The translations under genes were made by a program, and so were the position numbers. A stretch of DNA of 64,000 bases from Terriglobia bacterium. GTDB lineage: Bacteria > Pseudomonadota > Alphaproteobacteria > Acetobacterales > Acetobacteraceae. Positions 8,146-16,195 of this stretch are shown piece by piece (the stretch's first letter is position 1; every line of letters starts with the position of its first letter). The DNA is taken from contig JAIMBF010000006.1 in assembly GCA_023511585.1 (NCBI GenBank), positions 1 through 64,000 on the forward strand. The letters run 5' to 3'. The notes beneath the pieces are model-generated. The model saw nothing but the letters and a program-made list of their open reading frames with translations, was not told where the DNA came from and made no database searches.

Positions 8146-8564
8146 CCGTTCGTGCCGTTCAACCGTCCGCCGTTCAGAACATCGGAAGCCGCCGCAATAT
8201 ACTTGCGCCCGGCGGCCTGCGCGCATTCCACCACTTCGGCAAGAGGATGCGTCGCCCGCATTTTTGCCAGCTTGACCAGCATGGGCAAATTGACGCCCGC
8301 GATCACATCCACGCCTTTGCGGTCCATCAGCGAGATGGCGAGGTTACTCGGCGTGCCGCCGAACATGTCGGTGAGTAACACGACACCGTCGCCGTGATCC
8401 ACCTCTTCGATTGAGCGCTGAATATCCTTCCGGCGCTCTTCGATATCGTCGTTCGGCCCGATACAAACGGTGGCGACATTGCTTTGAGCGCCGACCACGT
8501 GTTCCATTGCCGCACGTAATTCCTCGGCAAGGTGGCCGTGGGTCACCAAGACCATACCTATCAT
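8142..8564 (-). CDS. PTS mannose-family EIIA protein
   Basis: The 140-residue protein is a free EIIA domain of the mannose family. Its phosphoacceptor is probably H9 in VLVTHGHLAEEL, and DGVVLLTDMFGGTPSNLA matches the conserved mid-domain loop. In full mannose transporters EIIA is joined to EIIB and works with membrane EIIC/EIID, but none is encoded here. In alphaproteobacteria a stand-alone EIIA of this type accepts phosphate from HPr and regulates metabolism. It sits nine bases after rapZ and overlaps the HPr gene. Confidence 0.93.
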   Translation of the reverse strand: MIGMVLVTHGHLAEELRAAMEHVVGAQSNVATVCIGPNDDIEERRKDIQRSIEEVDHGDGVVLLTDMFGGTPSNLAISLMDRKGVDVIAGVNLPMLVKLAKMRATHPLAEVVECAQAAGRKYIAAASDVLNGGRLNGTNG

Positions 8565-8573
8565 GGGTTTTCT

Positions 8574-9533
8574 TCAGGCCTCCTGCGCCTGAACTTGGGG
8601 AGGCGGCGCCACACCAGGCTCGGCCCGGACAACCTTTGCCATAGGCTGTTCCGCCGCTTCGCCCTCGCGCGCCAGCTCCCGATGACTACACTTCACGCGC
8701 CAACCCGCTGCGCTAAGATATTCGGAAAGCCTCTCAACGAGATAAACGGAACGGTGCCGCCCACCGGTGCAGCCGATGGCAATCGTCGCATATTTTTTAC
8801 CTTCCTGAACGAAGCGCGGCAGCAGCAGCGCGAGAAGATCCGTAATTTTTGCATAGAAAAGAGAATAATCCGGGTCTGCCTCGATATAGGCGCCTACCTC
8901 GGGGTCCCGACCCGTCCGCGGGCGCAGCTTCACCTCGTAATGGGGATTCCGAAGGAAGCGCGCATCCAGTACCAAATCGGCTTCTCTTGGCAAGCCCCCC
9001 GGATATGCAAAGGAGACAAGAAACACCGCCAAGCCGCGATGCGCTGCCTCTTCGCTTTCCGGGCCGAAGCGTTCGGTAATCAGGCGCCTAAGCTCGGGCA
9101 GCGGCAGTTCCGAAGTGTCGATAAACAGATCGGCGGCCTCGCGCAATGGAGCGGTCAACGCCACCTCGGCCGCGATCCCTTCGGAGACCGGGCTGTCGGG
9201 AGCCAACGGATGGCGTCGCCTGGTTTCCGCGTAACGGCGCAGCAGCACGGGTTCGTCAGCCCAGGCAAAGACGAGTTCCGCCCATAACGAGGGGTCGCGC
9301 TTCATGCGCTCAAGGATACGAAGGACGGCCGCCGACTCGAATCCGCTGGTGCGCGTATCCACCCCGATCGCAAGATTGCCTTCGCCGCACGCGACCAGCT
9401 CTTCCAGCATCGCGAGGGGGGCATTATCGATCGCCTGATAAGAAAGATCTTCCAAGGCGCGGAGAATCGAGGAATGCCCCGCCCCGGAAAGGCCGCTCAC
9501 CAGCACGACCCGGCGCCGTTTCGCGGAGTTCAT
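8574..9533 (-). CDS. rapZ: RapZ-family nucleotide-binding protein with altered Walker A
   Basis: The 319-residue protein aligns along the RapZ/YvcJ family. It has the N-terminal P-loop domain, the central LVSFAYPGGLPREADLVLDARFLRNPHY block, and the C-terminal TIAIGCTGGRHRSVYLVERL block that binds RNA or metabolite in enterobacterial RapZ. The P-loop reads GLSGAGHSS, with His20 where lysine normally contacts phosphate, so nucleotide binding may be weakened or different. In E. coli RapZ guides decay of the GlmZ small RNA. In alphaproteobacteria the gene is kept with hprK and PTS genes and its role is less clear. It overlaps the hprK stop (ATGA). Confidence 0.92.
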   Translation of the reverse strand: MNSAKRRRVVLVSGLSGAGHSSILRALEDLSYQAIDNAPLAMLEELVACGEGNLAIGVDTRTSGFESAAVLRILERMKRDPSLWAELVFAWADEPVLLRRYAETRRRHPLAPDSPVSEGIAAEVALTAPLREAADLFIDTSELPLPELRRLITERFGPESEEAAHRGLAVFLVSFAYPGGLPREADLVLDARFLRNPHYEVKLRPRTGRDPEVGAYIEADPDYSLFYAKITDLLALLLPRFVQEGKKYATIAIGCTGGRHRSVYLVERLSEYLSAAGWRVKCSHRELAREGEAAEQPMAKVVRAEPGVAPPPQVQAQEA

Positions 9534-9964
9534 AGGGCAAAAGCTCCGGCAACTTGGCTCACACGGCCGAGCGCGCAGTCCAGCGCCAGAACGACTCGTT
9601 GCGGAGCCGAGGCAGCACGGGGATCGATCCGAACCAACGGCAGGTCCAATTCCCTATGCCGCGCCGGCATCGGCAAGCGTGCCTCGGGGGCTGCGAGTTC
9701 GACCACCAAGGCAAGCCGAGTTTCGGTCACGTAAGGAAGGCGAAAAATTCCCAGCCCCCGAACTTCAAGAAGGCCGGCAAGCTCGGAAGGGGCTTGGGCG
9801 ATACCGTCCCGCACCAGAACCTGATCATCGGCAACCAGGCCGAAGCCAAGGGACAGCAGCCGCAATGCGAGATCAGATTTGCCCGATCCTGCTCCTCCCA
9901 TCAGCAGCACTCCGGCGCCGGCGCGGTCGACACAGCCGGCATGGTATCGCCTTATAGTTGGCAT
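9530..9964 (-). CDS. hprK: Short alphaproteobacterial HPr kinase/phosphorylase
   Basis: The protein has 144 residues, less than half of the Firmicutes enzyme, and lacks the N-terminal domain as is usual in alphaproteobacteria. It has Walker A GGAGSGKS (K29), the LVADDQVLV strand, and the HprK signature region LLEVRGLGIFRLPY. It would phosphorylate and dephosphorylate Ser62 of HPr encoded three genes downstream. It leads the operon hprK-rapZ-EIIA-HPr-EI. The ATG at 9962-9964 was chosen because homology starts there. A two-component chvG/chvI pair, often upstream in relatives, is absent; an enoyl-CoA hydratase gene diverges instead. Confidence 0.88.
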   Translation of the reverse strand: MPTIRRYHAGCVDRAGAGVLLMGGAGSGKSDLALRLLSLGFGLVADDQVLVRDGIAQAPSELAGLLEVRGLGIFRLPYVTETRLALVVELAAPEARLPMPARHRELDLPLVRIDPRAASAPQRVVLALDCALGRVSQVAGAFAL

Positions 9965-10071
9965 AGGCCCGTAGTTTGGCCCGTTCTGTTCGCCGAGAAA
10001 AGCACCTTGTGGTTGCAATGCCTTCATGCAAGCCTACCGTAAACGTAATTCCTTTCCGTAAGGGCAAGGCC

Positions 10072-10869
10072 ATGTCTGAATCCCCGGTCCTCTTGCATAC
10101 CGACGCACGAGGGGTGGCAACCGTCACCCTGAACCGCCCCGAGCGGGGAAATGCTTATGACGAAGCCATGTTGGCGGCGCTCTCTCAAGGTCTTGAACAG
10201 CTTGCCGAAAATCCCGCAGTGCGAGTTGTGGTCATTCGTGGCGCCGGCAAGCATTTTCAGGCCGGGGCCGATATCGCTTGGCTTGAGCACGCAGCTTCCT
10301 ATCCGCCCGAGCGGGCCTTTGCCGCTTCCATGGCGACAACGCGAACCATGAAACTTTTGAACGAGCTGAACAAACCTACGATCGCTGTTGTGCACGGCGC
10401 CTGTTTCGGCGGCGGATGCGGGCTTATCTGCTGTGTCGATATCGCGTTGGCGACACCCGAAGCGGTATTTGGTATTACCGAAGTTCGTGTCGGCGTTGCC
10501 CCCACTCCGATCGCCACACATATGGTCAATGCGATGGGCCTTCGCCATACCCGCCGCTATGCATTGACGGGGGAGAGGTTTGATGCAGAAGAGGCCCTCC
10601 GCATCGGCCTGGTGCACGAGGTGGTCGCGGCGGAGCGCATCGAAGCCCGGCTTGCCGAAATTTTGGATGCAATCTTTCTTTCCGCTCCCGGCGCGATCGC
10701 CACCACCAAACGCTCGCTTCTCGAGGCGAACGGGCTCACACTGCAAGCGCGCGAGATGGCCATGCTTTCCCATGAAAGTTGGTTGCAGCGTGCCTCGGCC
10801 GAAGGACGAGAAGGCACCGCTGCTTTCCGCGAGCGCCGTCGGCCGTCCTGGTATGTTCCGCCGTCATGA
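10072..10869 (+). CDS. Enoyl-CoA hydratase/isomerase family protein
   Basis: The 265-residue crotonase-fold protein has the oxyanion-hole segment HFQAGADIAWL, the GACFGGGCGLICCVDIALA helix and the catalytic-glutamate region FGITEVRVGVAP (E137). These support hydration or isomerisation of an acyl-CoA, but the substrate cannot be read from sequence. Relatives include methylglutaconyl-CoA hydratases of leucine breakdown. The ATG at 10072 follows AAGGGCAAGG. Its stop overlaps the RidA-like gene as ATGA, so the two are co-translated. It diverges from hprK. Confidence 0.9.
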   Translation: MSESPVLLHTDARGVATVTLNRPERGNAYDEAMLAALSQGLEQLAENPAVRVVVIRGAGKHFQAGADIAWLEHAASYPPERAFAASMATTRTMKLLNELNKPTIAVVHGACFGGGCGLICCVDIALATPEAVFGITEVRVGVAPTPIATHMVNAMGLRHTRRYALTGERFDAEEALRIGLVHEVVAAERIEARLAEILDAIFLSAPGAIATTKRSLLEANGLTLQAREMAMLSHESWLQRASAEGREGTAAFRERRRPSWYVPPS

Positions 10870-11270
10870 CGCGACGGTGGGTGAGCTCGGGCAGCCGGTT
10901 CGAACAAGAGATCGGTTACGCCCGAGCGGTGGTGGATGGCGATTGGGTGCATGTCTCCGGCACGACGGGCTTTCAATACGATACGATGCGCATTGCTCCC
11001 GATGTGGTGGGTCAGTGTGCACAAGCGCTTACGAATATCGGCGCCGCGCTCGCAGAGGCCGGGGCGTCTTTCGAAGATGTCGTTCGCGTGCGGTACTATT
11101 TGCGGGATCCGGCCGACTTTCCGCTTTGTTTTCCCCTCTTGCGTGCGGCTTTTGCCGGGGCGAAGCCGGCCGCCACGATGGTGGTGGTTGCCGGGTTTAT
11201 CGATCCTGCCATTCGCATTGAGATCGAAGTCACCGCTCGGCTTCGTTCCGGCAAAGCCAATACCACTTAA
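10866..11270 (+). CDS. RidA/YjgF-family protein
   Basis: The 134-residue protein has the RidA pattern: YARAVVDGDWVHVSGTTGF, then QALTNIGAALAEAGASFEDVVRVRYYL, and the closing IRIEIEVTARL. Family members deaminate reactive enamine/imine intermediates or act in catabolic operons. The C-terminal Arg that binds the carboxylate in true RidA is not clearly placed, so this may be a diverged subgroup. It overlaps the enoyl-CoA hydratase gene by four bases, which suggests acyl-CoA or amino-acid breakdown. The ATG at 10866 is fixed by that overlap. Confidence 0.88.
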   Translation: MTRRWVSSGSRFEQEIGYARAVVDGDWVHVSGTTGFQYDTMRIAPDVVGQCAQALTNIGAALAEAGASFEDVVRVRYYLRDPADFPLCFPLLRAAFAGAKPAATMVVVAGFIDPAIRIEIEVTARLRSGKANTT

Positions 11271-11339
11271 TGCGCGGCAACTTTCTGCCGTTGTGGGAGG
11301 GGCGAGCGGCGTGGAGTGAATGGTGATGGAGAAGTTCGC

Positions 11340-11969
11340 ATGAAATTCTACGATTGCAGCACCGCGCCGAGCCCTCGCCGGGTTCGTATGTTTCTTGCCG
11401 AAAAAGGCATCAACGTGCCGACGATTCAGGTCAACCTCCGGGAAGGAGAACAGTTCAGCGAAGCATTTCGGGCCATCAACCCCGATATGACCGTGCCTGT
11501 TCTGGAACTTGATAACGGGGTCCGAATCACGGACGCCGTCGCCATTTGCCTTTACTTTGAAGAAATCCAGCCGGAGCCGCGGCTGATGGGCCGAAATGCC
11601 GAAGATAAGGCGATCATCACCGCCTGGCAGCGGCAGATGGAGCGCGATGGCTTCTACGCCGTTATGGAGGCATTCCGCAATGCAACGCCGGGCCTCAAGA
11701 ACCGCGCCCTTCCGGGACCCGACAATTATGAGCAGATTCCTGCCTTGGCCGAGCGCGGACGGATGCGCCTGCAGCGTTTTTTCACGCGTCTTGACCAGCG
11801 CCTGGCTCAGTCCGCCTTTGTTGCCGGCCCGAACTTCTCGATTGCGGATATCACGGCGTTCATCAGCGTCGATTTCGCGCGTTGGGTGAAAATCACGCCA
11901 GCCGAAGAGCACCGCCATCTCCGCAACTGGTATGATGCGATCGCCTTACGCCCCAGCACCAAGGCATAG
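11340..11969 (+). CDS. Glutathione S-transferase family protein
   Basis: The 209-residue protein has a thioredoxin-fold N-terminal domain (MKFYDCSTAPSPRRVRMFLAEKGI, then the cis-proline stretch MTVPVLELDNGVRITDAVAICLYFE) and the all-helical C-terminal domain with FVAGPNFSIADITAF. It would conjugate glutathione to an electrophile or act as an isomerase; the substrate is not evident. The ATG at 11340 opens the fold directly. It lies 69 bp after the RidA-like gene on the same strand and may share its transcript. Confidence 0.9.
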   Translation: MKFYDCSTAPSPRRVRMFLAEKGINVPTIQVNLREGEQFSEAFRAINPDMTVPVLELDNGVRITDAVAICLYFEEIQPEPRLMGRNAEDKAIITAWQRQMERDGFYAVMEAFRNATPGLKNRALPGPDNYEQIPALAERGRMRLQRFFTRLDQRLAQSAFVAGPNFSIADITAFISVDFARWVKITPAEEHRHLRNWYDAIALRPSTKA

Positions 11970-12017
11970 AAACAAGAGTTTCCAATGATGACGCAATCTG
12001 ATTAAATAGCGAGCGGG

Positions 12018-12626
12018 ATGGCGACGTTAGCGAAATTTTCGCTGGCTTGGCAAAGCTTCGGCCGATTGCTGGCATTGACGGCCTTGGCGATACAGCTGGC
12101 CGCGGCCAGCATCGTGCCTTCGGTCGCTATTTCTGATGAACCTTCGGCTGATTTCCTCGGTTTTCCGATTTGCCATGCCGCCTATCCTGCGGATGATGCG
12201 GACGGCAACGCCCCCAAGCGGGGGCCGAAAAATCAGCAGGGGCCGGATTGTGCGCTTTGCCCGTTCTGTCAGGCGATTGTCCACGCCGGCGGGCTTTTGG
12301 TTCCGTCAACTTCGGCACCGTTTGTTCCGCTTGTTGTCGTCGGGCAAGCGGCTCTTTCACCATCTTGCCAACGTTTTCCGGCGCGCGCTGTTGCGGCTGC
12401 CTATCCACGCGGACCACCCAGCCTGATCTCAACTGAAAATTCTGCCTCACCCGTGCGAAAACCGCGGGTGTTATCGTTGCGAATTCGTTTCAGATTAACG
12501 GAGTGGCCTGATGTTCCGTTCTCTCCTCGGGCTTTTGCCGTGCGTCGGCCTATTGGTACCGTTAGCGGCCGAGGCGCACGTGATTGCCGGTGCGCGCGTT
12601 TTTCCGGTTACCCTCACCTTCGATGA
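12018..12626 (+). CDS. DUF2946-like small exported protein, C-terminus uncertain
   Basis: The first 140 or so residues look like DUF2946: a hydrophobic signal/membrane segment (LLALTALAIQLAAASIVPSVA), a spacer, then a DCALCPFCQAIVHA metal-type cysteine cluster and a PRGPPSL tail where such proteins usually end. DUF2946 genes commonly sit in copper clusters, and copC and copD follow here. The frame does not stop after that motif. It runs on for about 60 more residues and overlaps the next gene by 116 bp. A lost stop or a frameshift is possible, so the end is doubtful. Confidence 0.62.
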   Translation: MATLAKFSLAWQSFGRLLALTALAIQLAAASIVPSVAISDEPSADFLGFPICHAAYPADDADGNAPKRGPKNQQGPDCALCPFCQAIVHAGGLLVPSTSAPFVPLVVVGQAALSPSCQRFPARAVAAAYPRGPPSLISTENSASPVRKPRVLSLRIRFRLTEWPDVPFSPRAFAVRRPIGTVSGRGARDCRCARFSGYPHLR

Positions 12627-13416
12627 TCCGGGTATGGCCGATGAGGCAACCTTGCCCCAATTCGTGTTTCAGCCCGGTCCGAGCGGGCAGCACCAATACA
12701 ACCTAGAATGGGAATACGATAAAACCATAACACCCACATTCGGGTTAATTTACAATCAAGGCTGGGATATTTTGCAGCAACCCGAGACCAAGCTCCACAC
12801 AGGTCTGGAAAACATTTTCATCTCCGCAAAGTGGCAATTTTACACGAACCCAATTACCGAAACCGTCATCTCTGCCGGCATTATCCGCGAGTTTGCAGGC
12901 AACCGCGCAACCGTTAATATCGGCGGGGATGCCTATGGCTCAACCGCGCCCACGCTCTATTTCGGTCAAGGGTTCGGGGATTTGTCGATCGGCTTGCTGC
13001 GGCCGCTCGCGATAACCGGCGAGTTTTCGTACATCATTGCCGATCGCAGGCTGAACTCCGCCGCCGATAACAACGGCAACCCGAATTCCGTCGCGGGCGG
13101 TTTCTCGATCCAATACAGCATCCCTTATTTGCAATCGCAGGTTCAGGATTTCGGCTTTCCCCAATGGATCGCCGGCATGATCCCGCTTGTGGAGTTCACT
13201 TGGTTCTCGCCGGCAGAAGCACCGGCAAACGGTCTGCCGGCAACGCTGATGATTGCTCCGGGGGTGATCTATATGGCGGATGGATATCAGATCGGCATGG
13301 AAGCGTTGGTTCCGGGGAACCGCGCGGCCGGGCCACATGTCGGAGCAATCTTACAAGTGCATTTCTTCTTTGATGATCTTTTCCCGCACACGCTCGGCGC
13401 GCCGTTGTTTCGGTAA
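12511..13416 (+). CDS. Exported protein of unknown function in copper cluster
   Basis: The 301-residue protein begins with a clear signal peptide (LLGLLPCVGLLVPLAAEA) and a mature N-terminus starting His-Val-Ile. The rest has many alternating-polarity stretches rich in aromatic residues (LEWEYDKTITPTFGLIYNQ, ISAKWQFYTNP, ISAGIIREF, GGFSIQYSIPY) and ends in HVGAILQVHFFFDDLFP. That pattern fits an outer-membrane beta-barrel, but I do not recognise a named family. GGAG lies before the ATG. Its place between a DUF2946 protein and copC points to copper handling at the envelope. Confidence 0.8.
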   Translation: MFRSLLGLLPCVGLLVPLAAEAHVIAGARVFPVTLTFDDPGMADEATLPQFVFQPGPSGQHQYNLEWEYDKTITPTFGLIYNQGWDILQQPETKLHTGLENIFISAKWQFYTNPITETVISAGIIREFAGNRATVNIGGDAYGSTAPTLYFGQGFGDLSIGLLRPLAITGEFSYIIADRRLNSAADNNGNPNSVAGGFSIQYSIPYLQSQVQDFGFPQWIAGMIPLVEFTWFSPAEAPANGLPATLMIAPGVIYMADGYQIGMEALVPGNRAAGPHVGAILQVHFFFDDLFPHTLGAPLFR

Positions 13417-13442
13417 ACACACAAAATGCTAGGGGGTTACAC

Positions 13443-13820
13443 ATGCAAAACCAAATGCTGAGGCCGATTTTGCCCATGCTCGCTGTTGCGCTTTCGTTGA
13501 CTATTCCGAGTGTTGCTTTCGCGCACGCGTTTCTTCGCTCGGCCGAGCCGGCGGTGGGCGCAACGGTAAAAACCGCGCCGCAAAATCTCACGCTCAACTT
13601 CACGGAACGGCTGGAAGCTGAATTCTGTCGTGTTGAGGTGACCGATGCCCAAGGCGCGCGGGTGGATCAGGGCAGAGTGCAGGGCGATCCTTCAGACGGC
13701 AAACGCCTGATCGTGCCGCTCAAACCGCTTAAACCCGGGGTTTATACCGTGATTTGGCACGCTGTTTCGGTAGACACGCACAAGACGGAAGGCCGTTTCC
13801 GTTTTACCGTGGCGCAATAG
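13443..13820 (+). CDS. copC: Periplasmic copper-binding protein CopC
   Basis: The 125-residue protein has a signal peptide ending in VAFA. Cleavage there leaves His28 as the mature N-terminus, which forms the Cu(II)-binding brace in CopC. The mature HAFLRSAEPAVGA start and the C-terminal IWHAVSVDTHKTEGRFRF with D111 and H113 complete the copper site. It binds copper in the periplasm and probably delivers it to CopD, encoded 13 bp downstream. AGGGGG precedes the ATG. Confidence 0.94.
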   Translation: MQNQMLRPILPMLAVALSLTIPSVAFAHAFLRSAEPAVGATVKTAPQNLTLNFTERLEAEFCRVEVTDAQGARVDQGRVQGDPSDGKRLIVPLKPLKPGVYTVIWHAVSVDTHKTEGRFRFTVAQ

Positions 13821-13833
13821 CGAGCGCTGCAAC

Positions 13834-14799
13834 GTGGACGATCCCTTAGCGCTGCCGCTGGCCTTGAGCCGGGCAACCGGCTTTGCAGGGCTTGCCGTTG
13901 TTTTCGGAACGCTTTTGGTAGGGAAAATGGTCGGCGTTCCGGACATCGCGGAGGTTCGCAAGCTTCCGCGATTGCTCTGGACGGCGCTTGGCGTCTCCGT
14001 ATTCGGGTCATTGCTCTGGGGCGTTTTGCAAACCGCGGCGATGGCCGAGACCGATAGCCTCTCCGCAACTCTTGCCTTGGTACCTTATGTTTTTGCGAAC
14101 ACGACCTTCGGCCATCTTGTTCTTCTCCGCCTTTTCCTTTTGGCACTCACAGCGCTCGCGCTTGCGCAACGCCGAGTGCGGCCCGCAACCTTCGCGATGA
14201 TTCCCGCCGGATTTGCTTGCGTGCTGGAGGCCGGCCATTTGCATGCGTTTGCGCGGAACCCCGGTCCAAGTCTGCTGCTTGCGAGCGAGGCGTTGCATGT
14301 TCTGGCCGCGGCTTCTTGGCTTGGAGGGCTCCCGGCTTTGTGGGTGCTTATAAAGAAAGCTCGGCCGCCGCGTGCGGCTTTCCTGGCGCGGAGGTTTTCC
14401 GCTCTTGGCATTGCAGCGGTCTCGATTTTGGCCGCCTCTGCCGCATTGCAGAGTCTTGCTTTGCTCGGAAGCCGGGCGGCGCTGTTCCACACCGAGTTCG
14501 GCCGGATCTGCCTTGCCAAGCTTATTGCGTTTGCTGTGCTTCTCGGGCTCGCTGCCCGCAATCGCTTCATCCTCCTCTCTCGGCTTACTGCCGGCGAGGA
14601 GGCCTCTCGGTCGGCGCTCACGGTAAGCCTCGGCCTGGCCATGGTGCTGGGCGCGGTGGTCTTGGTGCTGGCGGCTTTGCTCGGCACGCTGCCGCCGGGG
14701 ATCGATGTCATGAGCGTTACGTCCGCCCCTGAATTCTCTGGACAGCAAACACCAAACCGGAGCATTCTAGGAACAAATAAAACAGAGGCGAAGGGCTAA
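13834..14799 (+). CDS. copD: Copper resistance/uptake membrane protein CopD
   Basis: The 321-residue integral membrane protein shows about eight hydrophobic segments, for example ATGFAGLAVVFGTLLVG, LLLASEALHVLAAASWLGGLPALW and LGLAMVLGAVVLVLAALLG. The LHVLAAASWLGGLPAL helix is typical of the CopD domain. CopD works with periplasmic CopC to move copper across the inner membrane. Translation starts at a GTG at 13834, shortly after the copC stop. It ends the copper cluster; the next gene starts a transporter operon 30 bp later. Confidence 0.88.
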   Translation: MDDPLALPLALSRATGFAGLAVVFGTLLVGKMVGVPDIAEVRKLPRLLWTALGVSVFGSLLWGVLQTAAMAETDSLSATLALVPYVFANTTFGHLVLLRLFLLALTALALAQRRVRPATFAMIPAGFACVLEAGHLHAFARNPGPSLLLASEALHVLAAASWLGGLPALWVLIKKARPPRAAFLARRFSALGIAAVSILAASAALQSLALLGSRAALFHTEFGRICLAKLIAFAVLLGLAARNRFILLSRLTAGEEASRSALTVSLGLAMVLGAVVLVLAALLGTLPPGIDVMSVTSAPEFSGQQTPNRSILGTNKTEAKG

Positions 14800-14829
14800 T
14801 CCAGCACGCTCGCCTCAGAGGGAGGCGTC

Positions 14830-16125
14830 ATGAACCGATATCGCAAAGTCCTGGCCGGGCTGCTTGCGGCGGCCGGTCTTTCTTTGTTTGTAGCGACGGC
14901 CAAAGCCGATCCCCCGGCCGGGGCGCCGGCAAGTCTCAAAATCGCCGTGGTTGCCTTTCTTTCCGGGCCGGCTTCCGGGCCGTTCGGGATTCCGGCGCGG
15001 AATGCGGCGGATGTTTGGATTGAAAAGATCAACCGCGAAGGTGGGATCGGGGGCATTAAAGTCATTCCCGTTTTTACCGATGAAGCGGGTCCGGCCGATA
15101 AAGTCGTCACCGAATTCCGCCGGCTGGCACTTGAGGAGAAGGTGGCTGCCGTTGTCGGCTACATTTCCAGCGCCAACTGCCTTGCCGTCGCGCCGGTGGC
15201 CGATGAGCTCAAAGAACTTACTGTGTTTGGTGACTGTGGCACCGCTCGCGTTTTTGAGGAAGGCAAACACGCTTACGTTTTTCGCACCAATGCGCATACC
15301 GTCATCGATAGCCTTGGCGCCGCACGCTACCTGCTTGCCATGAAGCCGGACGTGAAGACGATCGCCGGCATTAATCAGGACTACGCATGGGGCCGTGACT
15401 CTTGGGAAATCTTTCAGCGGAGCATGCGCCAGCTCAAACCCGGCGTGCAGGTGGTAGACGTGCTGTGGCCCAAGATATTTGCGGGAGATTACTCGACGGA
15501 AATCTCCAAGCTTTTGGTGGAAAAGCCGGATGTCGTGTTTACCAGCTTCTGGGGATCCGATCTCGTGACGTTTTCACGCCAAGCCAAGGCGCGGGGGCTG
15601 GTTGAGCAAAGCATCGTTTTGGTTAACAATACCGGTTCCGATATAAAAGACATTCCAGCCACCGTTTTGATCGGATCGCGCGGGCCTGGCCCCATTGCGC
15701 CGCCGGATGTCGAAAAAGACCCGCTGCATCAAGAGTTCATCCAGCTTTATAAGGCCAAATACGGGCTTGCACCGAATAACTATATTGCGCACGGCGCCTA
15801 TCATTTTACCCAAGCGTTGCAGGGGCTTAAGGTGGCGTACGAAAGCGCGATCAAAAAGGCCGGCCGTTGGCCGACAACGGAGGAAGTGGCTGCTGCTTTG
15901 GCGTATTCCACATTCGATAGCCCGGCCGGAATCATCCAAATGGCGATTGGGAACGGCCATCAAGCGATTGAGCCGGCGCCTTTCGCCGTCATTAAACAAG
16001 ATCCGGCAATCGGTGCGCATGTGTTCACTGAAATTCGGTCATTCCCAGCCGCCTGTGTCAATCCGCCTGACGGAATGAAGAGCCTCGATTGGATCGATCG
16101 CGGCTTTCCCGGCGCCAAATGTTGA
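14830..16125 (+). CDS. Branched-chain amino acid-type ABC transporter, substrate-binding protein
   Basis: The 431-residue protein has a signal peptide (LAGLLAAAGLSLFVATAKA) and the type I periplasmic-binding fold of LivJ/UrtA-like proteins: LKIAVVAFLSGPASGPFGIPARNAADVWIEKINREGGIGG, then a VVGYISSANCLAVAPVADEL segment and NQDYAWGRDSWEIF. It captures a small substrate for the permease encoded by the next four genes. Branched-chain amino acids, amides or urea are possible; sequence does not decide. AGGGAGG lies before the ATG. Its stop falls inside a short tandem duplication. Confidence 0.92.
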   Translation: MNRYRKVLAGLLAAAGLSLFVATAKADPPAGAPASLKIAVVAFLSGPASGPFGIPARNAADVWIEKINREGGIGGIKVIPVFTDEAGPADKVVTEFRRLALEEKVAAVVGYISSANCLAVAPVADELKELTVFGDCGTARVFEEGKHAYVFRTNAHTVIDSLGAARYLLAMKPDVKTIAGINQDYAWGRDSWEIFQRSMRQLKPGVQVVDVLWPKIFAGDYSTEISKLLVEKPDVVFTSFWGSDLVTFSRQAKARGLVEQSIVLVNNTGSDIKDIPATVLIGSRGPGPIAPPDVEKDPLHQEFIQLYKAKYGLAPNNYIAHGAYHFTQALQGLKVAYESAIKKAGRWPTTEEVAAALAYSTFDSPAGIIQMAIGNGHQAIEPAPFAVIKQDPAIGAHVFTEIRSFPAACVNPPDGMKSLDWIDRGFPGAKC

Positions 16126-16195
16126 TGCGCGCATGTTGATGCGTCACGACGCTTTGCTATCAGCTCGCAAGCGGCAAGTGTTCTGAGAGAGCGCC

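Noticed and set aside
10557-11918. 453-codon minus-strand frame across the enoyl-CoA hydratase, RidA and GST genes
   Set aside because: It covers three well-supported plus-strand genes and shows no family features.
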